From positions 62,001 through 126,000 of the forward strand of contig NZ_JAFMPQ010000005.1 in assembly GCF_020667845.1 (NCBI RefSeq): 64,000 nucleotides of DNA. The letters run 5' to 3'. Shown piece after piece: positions 19,254-31,346 of this stretch. The notes beneath the pieces are model-generated. The model had not been told where the DNA came from and searched no databases. It saw only the letters and a program-made list of their open reading frames with translations. A program made the translations under genes and the position numbers. Each line of letters starts with the position of its first letter. Position 1 is the first letter of the stretch. This stretch comes from Cognatishimia sp. F0-27 (GTDB taxonomy: Bacteria > Pseudomonadota > Alphaproteobacteria > Rhodobacterales > Rhodobacteraceae).

Positions 19254-20454
19254 GTCTCGGCACAGTCTGAAAGCGCTGATCGTGGTATCAAGGCAGGAGA
19301 CCTTTCGCCGTTGACCCCATCTGGGTCGGGTTGGAGGGTGCCGGGTGTCTGGTCCGGACAGTCGCATGCGCTGGCCATCCCCGGCTGACCACCGATGGAG
19401 CTTTCCACGGCTGCCTGCCGGGGGGGCGACATTCTTTCCCATCAAGACCGCATTTTTGCGACGCCGCAAGACTGTCTGGCACGCAGAGCATGCACCGCGC
19501 TTTGCGGTGCGGGTGATAAAAGCACCGAATGACAGGCGCGCATCTGGACCGACCTATTGGCCCCTGAGGTCTTCCGCAGGGGGCTTTGCAAACCGGCGGC
19601 GCGCGCTCTGGCGCAACCGAGAGATGCCGGAAATGGAGGGGCAGGACCGCTATCCCGGCGACAAGGCGTCACCTGCAGCGACCTTGCAGCATCGCCCGGT
19701 GCCACGGTGTTGGCCTCTGAAACAATCCGTCTTTCGGCCTTTTCGCTGGCGGGCCATCGTTGCCCGGGAGGGCTGGCACGAGGCTGACAGGCCCCTCCGG
19801 CCTGCGGGATGAACCCGTCTTTGCGCCCCTGCGGAGAACGACGCCGGCTCGTGGTGCGCCCGCAGGCGGTGGCCTTCTGGACATGCCGTTCGGCAGAACT
19901 CGGATCGGGTTGGTCTCCGGCCCGGTCTGGATCTGCAGTCATGCGCTAAAGGACAAAGCGGGACGTCATTCGATGGGGGGAGCCACGGGCGAGGGCCACC
20001 TTGGAAGCCCGAAAAGTCGACGGAAAAGACGCTGCGCAAGAGCCCGATCGGGGGCGTATCACGGTTTGCCGCCGACCTATGCGCCGTCCGTCTTTTCATC
20101 ATCGGTGCGCCCGCGCTTGGACCGGTGCCGCGTTTCGGAACCATCGTAATGCTGTTGCGACTGAGCGTTTTGCGCTGTTCGTTTCAGATCGACTGACCCG
20201 GGTCGACTCAAACGCCCCGTCCAACAACGGCCGTTGCTGCAACTCCCGCTATGGGAGCCGTGCTTGCGCAAGACCGGGAATGAAAATCGGTATGGGTGTC
20301 GATGCTATCGACCGGCCACACGCGCATCAGCCGATAGTGCCGTTGAAATGGCACCCGGATCATTTGATTGGCGCACCGAAAGACGATACCGTGGTTAAGC
20401 AAGTTTTCAGAGCATAAATATCTATGAAGCTTAATATGATAGAAGGGATTTTTC
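19254..20454. other. 1.2-kb gene-poor region upstream of the second RTX gene
   Basis: No credible coding frame. Open frames of up to ~165 codons on both strands give low-complexity Arg/Pro/Ala/Gly translations with no motif. The last ~60 bases before the RTX start (20395-20454) are strikingly AT-rich for this genome and probably carry its promoter. I found no tRNA, terminator hairpin or insertion-sequence end. It may be eroded accessory DNA. Confidence 0.5.
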
Positions 20455-22710
20455 ATGGAACCTGACATCAACCCGGACGACATCACGGTCGAAACAGAGA
20501 TCACCCTCGATGGTTTCGAGACGTTTTCTTTGGATGGCAGGACTGATGGTGATGCAGGACCGGACTGGTTGCGCCTCGATGTCGTCGAAGGACAGACTTA
20601 CGAGTTCCTACTCGATTCCATTTCTTCTCTTGCTTTCGACCTTTACGCAGAAGACGGCACGTTCCTTGCTGAATCCGAAGAGCTTTCCTCGTTTCAATAC
20701 ACCGTGCATCTGGAGTTCAACGCCGCCTCCACAGGCCCTGTTTTCATCGCAATCGAAGATGATTTTTTCCCTTCGTTTGATGAATATCAGTTCACGGCGC
20801 GGGCAATCGATGTCTCCGAGGACCTTCCGGATGAGCAACCGGGCGACCCCAGTGAAACCGCGTTGTTGCAGATCGTGGATGGGGCACCGGCCTCGATTGA
20901 CTCCGCGCATGAATTGGAGGGCGACGTCGACTGGATCGCCCTTGCGCTTGAGGCCGATCAGAATGTGTCGATACGGGTTCAGAACACCTATTCCAATCCA
21001 TTTTCCGATTTTGCGCCGTTTTCAGATCTTTTTGACGATGCGGGAAATCAGCTGACCTCTATTTCGAGCTTGAGCAGTGGTGAAGACCTTCTCATTTTCT
21101 ATGAGCCGGCGGAAGACGGGCTCTATTATCTCCAGACCCGTGGGGGATCCTTCGAATACAACAGTTCGTATCGGGTCACGCTTGCCGAAGATCTGAGGGA
21201 GACCGAGCCGGATGTCACCCTGTCGGCAGGGGATAGGCTTGAGAGCGATCTGGTGGGCCAGAGCGATACCGATGCCATTGGTCTCAGTGTCGACGAAGTC
21301 GCGCTTTACACGCTGACCATGCGGTTCACGGATCCTGATCTTATTCTTGCTCAGAGCTATCGGTCGGGGCTGCTCGACGTCATGGTTGACGGCACCGATT
21401 TGGAACCGCGCGAGGTCATTGCAGGCGAAAACAGCATTGATTTTGTATATGCCCTTGCCGGTGCTCAGAGTGGATCGCTGCTCGCAACGGTGAGCTACAA
21501 CGACATTTTCCTCGAAGAACGGAGGCTTGAATACACGGCCATTTTCGACTCCGTCGAGATCGAACGCGCGACAGGCACCTTTGACAGCGAGCAGATGGAT
21601 GGCAGCGCGGCGACGGACTTCATCCGTGCGCTGGCCGGGAACGACACCGTTTTCGGATCGGACGGCGCGGACAGTCTTTACGGCAATTTCGGCAACGATG
21701 TTCTGGATGGCGGAGCGAATTCGGATCGGCTCGAGGGCGGCGTCGGGTTCGACACGCTGTATGGACAGGACGGGAATGACGTCCTGTATGGCAGCAGAGG
21801 CTTTGACAGCCTGCTGGGGGGGGCTGGCGATGACCTGCTCTATGGCAATGCCGGGAACGACACGCTTGAGGGCGATGTCGGCGAGGACACGCTTGACGGG
21901 GGCCTTGGGCGCGACAGCCTGAGTGGGGGCGAAGGCAACGACGCCCTGTCCGGGTCCTCGGGGTTTGACACGATCGAGGGTGGAGACGGGCAGGACGAGC
22001 TCTACGGTGGCCTGGGCAATGATCTGCTCAGCGGCGGCACGGGACGCGACAGCGTCTATGGAGACCGGGGAGCAGACATCATCCTGGGCGGCGGCGCGAA
22101 TGATCGTCTGTATGGCCAAGGCGGGGCAGACAGCATCGATGGCGGCCTCGACAATGACTTGATCTCCGGTGGCCATGGCAACGACACCCTCATGGGCGGT
22201 GAAGGAGATGACACGCTCTTTGGCAATCGGGGGATCGACAGCCTGATGGGCAACACCGGCAACGACACCCTGAACGGCGGGGGCGGAGCCGACGTGCTTG
22301 AAGGCGGTGCCGATTTCGACCAACTGAATGGGGATGCCGGGAATGACACGCTGATCGGAGGCCAAGGCGGTGACTTGCTGCGAGGCGGCTCAGGGAATGA
22401 CAGCTTGTCTGGCGGCCTCCAGAACGACGATCTCGGTGGCGGTACGGGGGATGATATCCTGACGGGCGGTGCCGGCCGTGATACGTTTTCCTTCCACTTC
22501 GGCTTTGGACATGACACGATCACCGACTTTGAAGATGGCGTAGACCGTATCGAATTCAGTTTCGGGCTCCGCGGCGGTTTGGAGTATTCCGACCTCACGA
22601 TCACCGAGGAGGACGGCGACATTCTGATCGCGACCCCGGCAGGCCAGACCATCCGTCTACTGGATGCGAGCGACAGCGTGGTCCTGACCGACGCGGATTT
22701 CGTGATCTGA
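20455..22710 (+). CDS. RTX calcium-binding secreted protein with N-terminal PPC-like domains
   Basis: A 751-residue protein predicted to leave the cell by type I secretion. Residues ~8-120, ~135-245 and ~255-370 are three beta-rich, Asp/Glu-rich blocks; the first two resemble bacterial pre-peptidase C-terminal (PPC) domains ([30 protein letters not shown]). Residues ~392-680 are about thirty RTX nonapeptides such as GGAGDDLLY. The C-terminus ([15 protein letters not shown] onward) is the usual cap and secretion-signal region ending in hydrophobic DADFVI. No protease or lipase motif is present. ATG 20455 has AAGGGA 6 bases upstream. The first half of the gene is lower in GC than the flanks. 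No transporter gene is adjacent. Confidence 0.88.
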   Translation: MEPDINPDDITVETEITLDGFETFSLDGRTDGDAGPDWLRLDVVEGQTYEFLLDSISSLAFDLYAEDGTFLAESEELSSFQYTVHLEFNAASTGPVFIAIEDDFFPSFDEYQFTARAIDVSEDLPDEQPGDPSETALLQIVDGAPASIDSAHELEGDVDWIALALEADQNVSIRVQNTYSNPFSDFAPFSDLFDDAGNQLTSISSLSSGEDLLIFYEPAEDGLYYLQTRGGSFEYNSSYRVTLAEDLRETEPDVTLSAGDRLESDLVGQSDTDAIGLSVDEVALYTLTMRFTDPDLILAQSYRSGLLDVMVDGTDLEPREVIAGENSIDFVYALAGAQSGSLLATVSYNDIFLEERRLEYTAIFDSVEIERATGTFDSEQMDGSAATDFIRALAGNDTVFGSDGADSLYGNFGNDVLDGGANSDRLEGGVGFDTLYGQDGNDVLYGSRGFDSLLGGAGDDLLYGNAGNDTLEGDVGEDTLDGGLGRDSLSGGEGNDALSGSSGFDTIEGGDGQDELYGGLGNDLLSGGTGRDSVYGDRGADIILGGGANDRLYGQGGADSIDGGLDNDLISGGHGNDTLMGGEGDDTLFGNRGIDSLMGNTGNDTLNGGGGADVLEGGADFDQLNGDAGNDTLIGGQGGDLLRGGSGNDSLSGGLQNDDLGGGTGDDILTGGAGRDTFSFHFGFGHDTITDFEDGVDRIEFSFGLRGGLEYSDLTITEEDGDILIATPAGQTIRLLDASDSVVLTDADFVI
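21634..22493 (+). repeat. RTX nonapeptide-coding tandem repeat, ~27-bp period
   Basis: About thirty in-frame imperfect copies of a 27-base unit encode GGxGxDxLx-type calcium-binding turns. Pairs of units tend to alternate (for example GNDVLYGSR and GFDSLLGGA), which suggests expansion by 54-base duplications. The array lies wholly inside the RTX gene. Confidence 0.9.
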
Positions 22711-23250
22711 CACGGGCAGGGGCGTTTGGCTCGGTTGGAACGGATGCGAGCACGGTCAAGAGCTGACCCGATCCTGGCGTGTTGCGAGGCGTTTCCAAGC
22801 AGCGCGCCCTTGTCAGAGAGCCGCGACGTCGAGCAAGCGTTATAGCTCTCATCACGTGTTCAACGCATGACTCCTTCGGCGGCTTGAACCGTTTCTCCGT
22901 GCGTCTGATGTTGGAGGCAATACGCCGGGACCGGTGACCGAGGTGCTGGTCGTCTTTGCGAGGCGGTCACATCCCGTCAGGGGTCTTTGCTCTGGGGGCT
23001 GATTGCTCTCCGGACAGCGCCACTAAGCATACGTCCTTGGGGGAAGCGCCGAGACGATCTATGGATCGTTTCGAGACAGGCCAAAGTGAGATGTCTTTCG
23101 GGAATCTGAAACACTCACGATCTTCGCCGGAGCGAGACGGTTTTGCACCGTTTCTGGTGAAAATTCGCGCCAACCCGGCAATCGAAAAAGACAGACACCC
23201 GCAATCCGAAACCATTGACGGCCATCATCCATCGGTCTGAAGGTAGTAAC
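22711..23250. other. 540-bp region without a recognisable gene
   Basis: Between the RTX stop and the small GIY-YIG-like gene. Short open frames occur on both strands but translate to motif-free sequence. The right third is lower in GC, like the gene that follows. No terminator hairpin is evident behind the RTX gene. Confidence 0.45.
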
Positions 23251-23622
23251 GTGACCACAAAGGTAGATCTCAGAAAATCGGAAGTCGTTTACTTCCACAA
23301 AACAACCTTATCCGGTGAGGTTTTTCACATCGGCTCCGGCAAGATAGCCCGCGCATTTTCAGCACAGCGCGGCGTTGACTGGCTCGCATTCACCTCTGAG
23401 TTGGACAGCTATGACGTTGAGATAGTGGAATATCACCAGTGTCCCGCACGCGCCCGATTGAGAGAAGCAGAGTTGATTTTCGAGCTGCAACCGTCAACGA
23501 ACACGCACCATCGAAAAGGTCCACACGGCCAAGTCTTGCGCGGATTTACCAAGAGCGGGCAGAGATGCGCGTGCAAGGCACCAGACTGCTACGGTCTTGA
23601 AGCGCAGCGATTATACCCTTAG
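23251..23622 (+). CDS. Small GIY-YIG-like nuclease-fold protein
   Basis: A 123-residue reading frame starting at GTG 23251 (an upstream in-frame start at 23215 is possible). The segment VVYFHKTTLSGEVFHIGSGK matches the core of phage-type GIY-YIG proteins, which read V-Y-F-H-x(4-5)-G-E-V-F-Y-x-G-K-G; here VYF stands for GIY and HIG for YIG. An Arg (ARAF) and a Glu in LREAELIFEL sit where the catalytic Arg and Glu are expected. The tail carries a CxC-type cluster (RCACKAPDC) that could bind metal. Codon usage is AT-richer than the neighbours, and the gene lies just beyond the 3' end of tRNA-Ser, both suggesting transfer. Assignment to the fold is tentative; activity is unknown. Confidence 0.5.
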   Translation: MTTKVDLRKSEVVYFHKTTLSGEVFHIGSGKIARAFSAQRGVDWLAFTSELDSYDVEIVEYHQCPARARLREAELIFELQPSTNTHHRKGPHGQVLRGFTKSGQRCACKAPDCYGLEAQRLYP

Positions 23623-23857
23623 CACCTGAAAACCCAAAATTCCCAGTCAGTCGCGACGCCCGATCCCCGCGCCGGTGAAAGAGGCGAGAAAGCCGCCATG
23701 TTGCGAGGGTGTTCTGCCGCTGGGTCCCTTGGTTCTCAAGAAACCACATGGCAGGATTCACGAAGGCTCTGCGGCCAAGCCACTAAATGCCTTGATGCAT
23801 CGCACTAGCAATGCCGATCGACAGAATACTAAGATAGAAACCATCCGTCGGTTGGTG

Positions 23858-23947
23858 TGGCGGAGAGACAGGGATTCGAACCCTGGGTGGACTTGCGCCC
23901 ACAACGGTTTTCGAGACCGCCCCGTTCGACCACTCCGGCACCTCTCC
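23858..23947 (-). tRNA. tRNA-Ser (anticodon CGA)
   Basis: On the minus strand the sequence reads GGAGAGGTGCCGGAGTGG at the 5' end and TCTCTCCGCCA at the 3' end, giving a 7-bp acceptor stem with one G-U pair and an encoded CCA. The anticodon arm is GCGGT-CTCGAAA-ACCGT, anticodon CGA. A long variable arm of the serine type follows (TGTGGGCGCAAGTCCAC region), then the GGTTCGAATCC T-arm. Length is 90 nt. It decodes UCG. Confidence 0.97.
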
Positions 23948-24082
23948 GCGGGGGTCTGGGTAGCGAGCGTTTAGCCGGTTCGCCGCAGTCGTGCAACCGC
24001 GAAATCAGCGATTTTTTCAGGCACCCGACGCTTGGGATTTTGCGAAATCGTGCCACTTTCCATCAAACCCTTGTCAGGGTGG

Positions 24083-24111
24083 GTGACCTTGACCTCGGCA
24101 GAGCTTATATG
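24083..24111 (+). promoter_or_regulatory. Possible sigma-70 promoter for the DUF2059 gene
   Basis: GTGACC (24083-24088) and TATATG (24106-24111) are separated by 17 bases, about 50 bases before the ATG at 24160. Both boxes match the consensus only partly. Confidence 0.35.
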
Positions 24112-24159
24112 CCTTCCAACCGCGCGAGCGATGCGGCGATTTCGGATGCAAGGACTGTC

Positions 24160-25014
24160 ATGACTCGATCTCTCTCAACCCGGCTCCCCGGTGAGGCACA
24201 AGGCTCAATCGCTGCACTCTTCGGGCTTTTGGCGAGTGTTCTGCTAGCCGCTCCGGCCCTCGCACAGAGCCATGACGACCTGCTCGACGCGCTCAAGACC
24301 GACGAAATGCTGGCCATCATGCGCGAAGAGGGCGTTGGTTACGGCGATGAACTGGCGCTGGATCTCTTTGCGTCGGGACAGAACCCGCGCTGGTCAGCGC
24401 TGGTCTCCGATCTCTACAACACGGACGCCATGCGGCAGGTGGTCTCCGAGACCTTCTCCGAGACGCTCGCCGAGCCCAATATTGCGCCGCTTCTCGACTA
24501 CTTCGCCCATGGCGACGGGGCTTATGTGGTCACACTCGAACTGGCCGCGCGCCGGGCCATGGTTGACGAGACGGTCGAAGACATTGCCCGCAACGCTTAC
24601 CAGTCCGCGCTGGCAGACGATGATCCGCGCCTTGTGCTGATCGACCGCTTCGTGGCGGCAAACGATCTGGTCGAGGCCAATGTCGAAGGTGCGCTCAACG
24701 CATCTTACCAGTTCTATCGCGGTCTCGTGGAGGGCGGTGCGTTCCGCATGACGGAAGAAGACATTCTTGCCGATGTCTGGGGGCAGGAAGAGGAAACCCG
24801 GATCGACACCCGCGAATGGCTCTATGGATTTCTTCTTCTGGCTTATGGGCCGCTCGACGATGCGGAGCTCGAAGGCTATGTCGAAATGTCAGAAAGCGCC
24901 CGCGGTCAGGCATTGAACCGTGCACTCTTTGCCGGGTTCAACGCGATGTATGACAAGATTTCCTATGGTCTCGGTCTTGCTGCGGCACAGCAAATGCAAG
25001 GACAGGACCTCTGA
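24160..25014 (+). CDS. DUF2059-containing secreted protein
   Basis: A 284-residue exported protein. The signal peptide is long and two-part, with the hydrophobic stretch FGLLASVLLAAPALA followed by Q. The C-terminal part (ELEGYVEMSESARGQALNRA) matches the helical DUF2059 pattern, where a short helix pair precedes an S-x-x-G-Q motif. ATG 24160 is preceded by AAGGA at a suitable distance; the frame is open further upstream, across the antisense of the tRNA, and that part is not coding. Function unknown; the protein is likely periplasmic. A terminator at 25085 ends the transcript before rplU. Confidence 0.75.
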   Translation: MTRSLSTRLPGEAQGSIAALFGLLASVLLAAPALAQSHDDLLDALKTDEMLAIMREEGVGYGDELALDLFASGQNPRWSALVSDLYNTDAMRQVVSETFSETLAEPNIAPLLDYFAHGDGAYVVTLELAARRAMVDETVEDIARNAYQSALADDDPRLVLIDRFVAANDLVEANVEGALNASYQFYRGLVEGGAFRMTEEDILADVWGQEEETRIDTREWLYGFLLLAYGPLDDAELEGYVEMSESARGQALNRALFAGFNAMYDKISYGLGLAAAQQMQGQDL

Positions 25015-25084
25015 GCGTCAAACCGGCCCGGAACGCTTGACAAACAGGTTCGGGTTCACGATAAGCCGCGCACACAGGATGATG

Positions 25085-25115
25085 CGGGGCTCGCGCGCCC
25101 CGTGTTTTTGTTTTG
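25085..25115 (+). terminator. Rho-independent terminator after the DUF2059 gene
   Basis: CGGGGC and GCCCCG arms around a 6-base loop, followed by TGTTTTTGTTTT. It separates the DUF2059 gene from rplU. Confidence 0.75.
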
Positions 25116-25285
25116 TGAACACGATTGGCCCAGCAACTGGACGCCTTCTCGGCAACCGGTGATCGGGAAATAAAAACGATGACAACGCCCGATTGGCGGG
25201 CGCGCTGTCTGAGGTGGCAAGGATGCCGGAAACGCCCGCATTGTGACGGGGGCCGAAAGACGCGGTTGAAAAAAGGAAGACACGC

Positions 25286-25918
25286 ATGTTTGCGGTGATG
25301 AAAACCGGCGGCAAGCAATACAAGGTTCAATCCGGCGACACGCTCCGCGTGGAGAAGCTGGCAGCGGACGCGGGCGAAACCGTGCAGTTCAACGACGTGC
25401 TGATGCTGGGCGGCGACACGACCGTCGTGGGCGCGCCGTTCGTGGCTGGCGCCGCTGTGCAGGCCGAGGTTGTCGATCAGATCAAGGGTGACAAGCTCAT
25501 CCACTTCGTCAAGCGTCGCCGCAAGCACAGCTCGCAGCGCACCAAGGGGCACCGCCAGCAGCTCACGCTGCTGAAGATCACCGAGATCCTCGCCGAGGGT
25601 GGCGACAAGACCGGCGTGAAGGCAGCAATCGGCGCGGGCTCCGTGAGCGGTGGCACCGTCGCGGCAGCAAAGCCGGCGCCGGCGAAGGCCGTGGCCGAGG
25701 ATGCCGGAGCGGCATCCGGTGCTGACGATCTCAAGCAACTGTCGGGCGTGGGCCCGGCGCTGGAAAAGAAACTGCATGAGGCCGGGATCACGACTTTTGC
25801 CCAGATCGCCGCATGGACCGAGGAAGACGTCGAGAAATTCGGCGAAGTTCTTTCGTTCAAGGGACGGATCGAGCGCGAAGGCTGGATCGAACAGGCCCAA
25901 AAGCTGGCCGGCAAGTAA
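25286..25918 (+). CDS. rplU: 50S ribosomal protein L21 (bL21) with C-terminal helix-hairpin-helix extension
   Basis: The first ~105 residues are canonical bL21: FAVMKTGGKQYKVQSGD, and the basic KRRRKHSSQRTKGHRQQLT that contacts 23S rRNA. After an Ala/Gly/Lys-rich linker (about 106-145), residues ~146-205 form a helix-hairpin-helix-type domain (DDLKQLSGVGPALEKKLHEA) of the kind found in DNA/RNA-binding proteins. Total 210 residues, twice the usual length. This fused form occurs in related alphaproteobacteria. It precedes rpmA by 12 bases, the standard L21-L27 operon. Confidence 0.95.
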   Translation: MFAVMKTGGKQYKVQSGDTLRVEKLAADAGETVQFNDVLMLGGDTTVVGAPFVAGAAVQAEVVDQIKGDKLIHFVKRRRKHSSQRTKGHRQQLTLLKITEILAEGGDKTGVKAAIGAGSVSGGTVAAAKPAPAKAVAEDAGAASGADDLKQLSGVGPALEKKLHEAGITTFAQIAAWTEEDVEKFGEVLSFKGRIEREGWIEQAQKLAGK

Positions 25919-25930
25919 GGAGACTAACCC

Positions 25931-26200
25931 ATGGCACATAAAAAAGCAGGCGGTTCCTCCCGCAACGGTCGCGACTCAGCCGGTCGTCGCCTCGGCGTGA
26001 AGCTCTATGGCGGTCAGGCCGCTATTCCGGGCAACATCATCGTGCGCCAGCGCGGCACGAAGTTCTGGCCGGGTGAAGGCGTCGGCATGGGCAAGGATCA
26101 CACGATCTTTGCGACCATCGAAGGCGCTGTCACGTTCCACAAGGGCCTGAAGGGGCGCACGTTCATTTCCGTGATGCCAACAGCCGAGGCAGCGGAGTAA
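25931..26200 (+). CDS. rpmA: 50S ribosomal protein L27 (bL27)
   Basis: An 89-residue protein with the invariant N-terminus [20 protein letters not shown], which reaches the peptidyl-transferase centre, and the [20 protein letters not shown] block. AAGGAG lies just upstream of its ATG. Second gene of the rplU-rpmA operon, closed by a strong terminator. Confidence 0.98.
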   Translation: MAHKKAGGSSRNGRDSAGRRLGVKLYGGQAAIPGNIIVRQRGTKFWPGEGVGMGKDHTIFATIEGAVTFHKGLKGRTFISVMPTAEAAE

Positions 26201-26229
26201 GCCGACCTCACAGTCTGGATCAGACACAC

Positions 26230-26263
26230 GGGATCGGCGCTCGCGCCGGTCCCTTTTGTTTTT
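26230..26263 (+). terminator. Rho-independent terminator after rpmA
   Basis: A stem of about 10 bp (GGGATCGGCGC paired with GCGCCGGTCCC, one G-U) is followed by TTTTGTTTTT. Confidence 0.85.
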
Positions 26264-26404
26264 CGGCAATCCCTTTCTGGGTCGGCTTAACCGGATATTC
26301 ATCCTATCCGGGCCAGACCACGTCACCGGATTGCCAGAAACGCGCTGTAAGACGGGGCAGAATCGTCCCGTTTTCCCGTCCAATGCACGAAGAGGAGAGT
26401 GCAG

Positions 26405-26944
26405 ATGGAGCTTGAGACCGTAATTGAACCGCTTGTGGTAGAAACAGAGCGCTTCATCCTGCGTCCGCTGCGTCAATCCGATGCCGGATTGATGGCGTTC
26501 TACGCGGCGGACGAACGTGTGGCATCGATGACCACCTCCATTCCGCATCCTTTGCCGCCGGGTGCCACCGAAGCCTATGTCACGCAGGCGCTGTCTGATG
26601 AGCGCGCCGAAGACGTCTGGGTGATGGATGCAACCAAATCCTCCGGGGCCGAGCTGATGGGGGTCATCTCGCTCAAGCGCATGGACCGCAACCAGTCCGA
26701 ACTGGGTTACTGGGTTGCACCGCCGGCATGGAACACAGGGCTCGCGTCAGAGGCCGTGCGCGCGTTGGTCGATGCCAATCCGCTCGGCAATGCGACGATC
26801 TTTGCATCCGTCTTTCAGGACAACCCGGCCTCGGCCCGGGTTCTGGTGAATTGCGGTTTCGACTATATCGGTGACGCCGAGGCGTTTTCGGTGGCGCGCA
26901 ATGCCAAGGTTGCGACCTGGACCTATCTCAAGACGCTTGCCTGA
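26405..26944 (+). CDS. GNAT N-acetyltransferase (RimJ/RimL type)
   Basis: A 179-residue acetyl-CoA-dependent acetyltransferase. It opens with the RimJ/RimL pattern ETERFILRPLRQSDA, has SELGYWVAPPAWNTGLASEA (motif A region, with a modified acetyl-CoA loop), and the closing DNPASARVLVNCGF, which is the family's motif B. ATG 26405 has AGGAG 8 bases before it; GTG 26399 is less likely. Target unknown: a ribosomal protein or a small molecule. It sits between the L27 terminator and obgE, an order common in related genomes. Confidence 0.85.
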   Translation: MELETVIEPLVVETERFILRPLRQSDAGLMAFYAADERVASMTTSIPHPLPPGATEAYVTQALSDERAEDVWVMDATKSSGAELMGVISLKRMDRNQSELGYWVAPPAWNTGLASEAVRALVDANPLGNATIFASVFQDNPASARVLVNCGFDYIGDAEAFSVARNAKVATWTYLKTLA

Positions 26945-27046
26945 TCGCGCAGCGCCACGTGAAGCGTGTCGTCCCTGAAGGCGATCGGGATGCGCGCCTT
27001 GACCGGTCAAACGCGAAAGCCGCGCAGTCTGTGCGCGATGCAATGA

Positions 27047-29253
<2,207 letters not shown>

Positions 29254-29354
29254 CCGCGGGCGGGTTGTGCGGCAGCAGGGGTCTTTGGGATGGACCCGGA
29301 CTGCGAGACTGACTAAATCTAAGCGGGTTCGCCGCCTGCGATGGGAGAGCCACA

Positions 29355-30620
29355 ATGAAAGACCTGACCGACATTCACGCCGTGATGTCCGATATGGGAC
29401 AGCGCGCGCGTGCCGCAGCTGCGACACTCGCCTTTGCCACCCCGGACGCGCGGCGGCATGCGCTTGAGGCAGCGGCGGATGCCATCGACGCGGAAGTGCC
29501 AGCCATTCTCGAAGCGAATGCCAAGGATCTGGCGTTCGGCCGCGACAAGGGGTTGTCGGACGCGATGATGGACCGGCTGATGCTCAACGAGGAGCGGATC
29601 GCCGCGATTGCCGCCGGGTTGCGCGCAGTCGCCGCGCAGGACGATCCCGTAGGTGCTGTGATGGCGGAATGGCAACAGCCCTCCGGCCTGCGAATCCAGC
29701 GCGTGCGCACGCCGCTCGGTGTCGTCGGGGTGATCTACGAATCCCGTCCCAACGTGACGGCGGATGCGGGGGCGCTGTGTCTCAAGGCGGGCAACGCCGT
29801 CATCTTGCGGGGCGGCTCCGAAAGCTTCCATTCTTCCGGTGCGATTCATGCGTGCTTGCTTGACGGTCTGCGCGCAGCGGGGCTTCCCGAAGACGCAATC
29901 CAGCGCGTGCCGACGCGCGATCGGGCCGCGGTGTCTGAGATGCTGACGATGACCGAGTCCATCGACGTGATCGTGCCGCGCGGGGGCAAGGGGCTTGTCG
30001 GCCTGGTGCAGCGCGAAGCCCGCGTGCCGGTGTTTGCCCATCTCGAAGGCATCGTGCATGTCTATCTCGACGCGTCCGCGGATCCGCTCAAGGCGCTCAA
30101 GGTTGTGGTGAACGCCAAGACCCGCAGGACCGGGATTTGCGGCGCGGCGGAATGCCTGCTGATCCATCGGGATGCGGTCGAGACTGTCGGGCAGGGCGTG
30201 ATCCGCGCTCTGATCGACGCCGGCGTGCAGGTTCGCGGCGATGACGCGCTGCAATCGATCGCGGGCGTCGTGCCGGCGAGCGCAGACGACTGGGGACATG
30301 AATTTCTCGACATGATCATCGCCGCGCGGACGGTGGACAGCATCGATGAGGCCATTGAGCACATCCGCGTCCACGGCTCGAACCATACCGATTGTATCAT
30401 TGCAGAGGACGCGGACGCCGTTCAGCGGTTTTTCGAACAACTCGACAGCGCAATCCTGATGCACAACGCCTCGACGCAGTTTGCCGATGGCGGAGAGTTT
30501 GGCATGGGCGCGGAAATCGGTATTGCGACGGGCAAGATGCATGCCCGTGGCCCGGTTGGCGCGGAGCAATTGACCAGCTTCAAATACCTGGTCCGTGGCG
30601 ACGGCACGATCCGCCCCTGA
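29355..30620 (+). CDS. proA: Glutamate-5-semialdehyde dehydrogenase
   Basis: A 421-residue NADPH-dependent enzyme that reduces glutamyl-5-phosphate, step two of proline synthesis. Landmarks: [31 protein letters not shown], the nucleophile Cys in [14 protein letters not shown], and the final [22 protein letters not shown] 29355 follows GGGAGAG. It lies 101 bases after proB. Confidence 0.97.
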   Translation: MKDLTDIHAVMSDMGQRARAAAATLAFATPDARRHALEAAADAIDAEVPAILEANAKDLAFGRDKGLSDAMMDRLMLNEERIAAIAAGLRAVAAQDDPVGAVMAEWQQPSGLRIQRVRTPLGVVGVIYESRPNVTADAGALCLKAGNAVILRGGSESFHSSGAIHACLLDGLRAAGLPEDAIQRVPTRDRAAVSEMLTMTESIDVIVPRGGKGLVGLVQREARVPVFAHLEGIVHVYLDASADPLKALKVVVNAKTRRTGICGAAECLLIHRDAVETVGQGVIRALIDAGVQVRGDDALQSIAGVVPASADDWGHEFLDMIIAARTVDSIDEAIEHIRVHGSNHTDCIIAEDADAVQRFFEQLDSAILMHNASTQFADGGEFGMGAEIGIATGKMHARGPVGAEQLTSFKYLVRGDGTIRP

Positions 30621-30708
30621 GACCGCGAGGGCCCGGGCCCGTCCGCGTGTGGCACCGGCTTGTCTGGCCCGGGGCGCCGGATGTCCGGCGGACCGGCACG
30701 CCAAGCGG

Positions 30709-31323
30709 TCACGCGCCGCTATTCATCCGGATTTGGATCGTGGCCTCGTCCGTGCGGGTCGCAAGCGTGACACCCCGTTGCAGAGCGAGATCGGCCAGAA
30801 GGACGAATTGCACACGGTCCGGCGTGATCGGGGTGTCCTTGCCATGGCCAGCCAGCCGCGCCCAGGTGCTTTCGTCAATGGCGATGCGGGGCCCCTGTGC
30901 GCGGATCGTCCAGTCATCGCCAGACCGTGTGACGGTGATTTCCCCGCCCTGGGGCAGTGCGGTTTCGCAGCAGAGGTGGGCGAGGAAGGCCAGTTGCACC
31001 TGACCGCGTGGCAAATCACCGTCGACCTGCCATATTCCGCGCATCCTGGCGCCCTTGGAAACGCCGGCCAGGGTGCTGGCAATGTCGCGGGCGCTCATTA
31101 TCTGGTTCTCCGAAGCGGACCCGAAGGCGACACGGAAAAACCGAATGCGGGCCGTCGCGCTTTCGCAGCTTTCGCGGATCAGCGTCATCTCTGGCGCATT
31201 CGCATCGCCGCCCGCAAGCGACAGCAGCTCCAATCCGTTCTGGATTGCGCCGATCGGGCTGATAAGGTCGTGACACAGCCGTGATCCGACAAGTGACGCC
31301 AGCGACGCATTTGGGTCAGTCAT
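30709..31323 (-). CDS. chpT: Histidine phosphotransferase ChpT
   Basis: A 204-residue phosphotransfer protein linking the CckA kinase to CtrA (and CpdR). The phosphoacceptor region is SRLCHDLISPIGAIQNGLEL with the expected His in CHDL; residues ~80-200 form the degenerate ATPase-like domain that docks the response regulator. ATG 31323 is preceded by GGAGG. It is divergent from a DUF3553 gene with only 23 bases between the two starts. In related marine alphaproteobacteria this pathway controls motility and gene-transfer-agent genes rather than viability. Confidence 0.93.
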   Translation of the reverse strand: MTDPNASLASLVGSRLCHDLISPIGAIQNGLELLSLAGGDANAPEMTLIRESCESATARIRFFRVAFGSASENQIMSARDIASTLAGVSKGARMRGIWQVDGDLPRGQVQLAFLAHLCCETALPQGGEITVTRSGDDWTIRAQGPRIAIDESTWARLAGHGKDTPITPDRVQFVLLADLALQRGVTLATRTDEATIQIRMNSGA

Positions 31324-31346
31324 GTAACCTCCGAAAGGAATGAGAA

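Noticed and set aside
17727-19388. Open frame of ~550 codons opposite the second M81 gene
   Set aside because: The M81 motifs are all on the minus strand; the plus-strand translation has no family features.
19650-20144. Minus-strand frame of 164 codons before the RTX gene
   Set aside because: Low-complexity translation and no start signal; looks non-coding.
21022-22365. Open frame of ~450 codons opposite the RTX gene, with repeats
   Set aside because: Its repeats are the reverse image of the RTX nonapeptide units.
21634-22493. Regular repeat array considered as CRISPR
   Set aside because: The units are in-frame 27-base codon repeats inside an RTX gene, with no spacers.
23858-23947. Attachment-site duplication of the tRNA 3' end
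   Set aside because: I searched by eye for a second copy of the tRNA 3' sequence in the window and found none.
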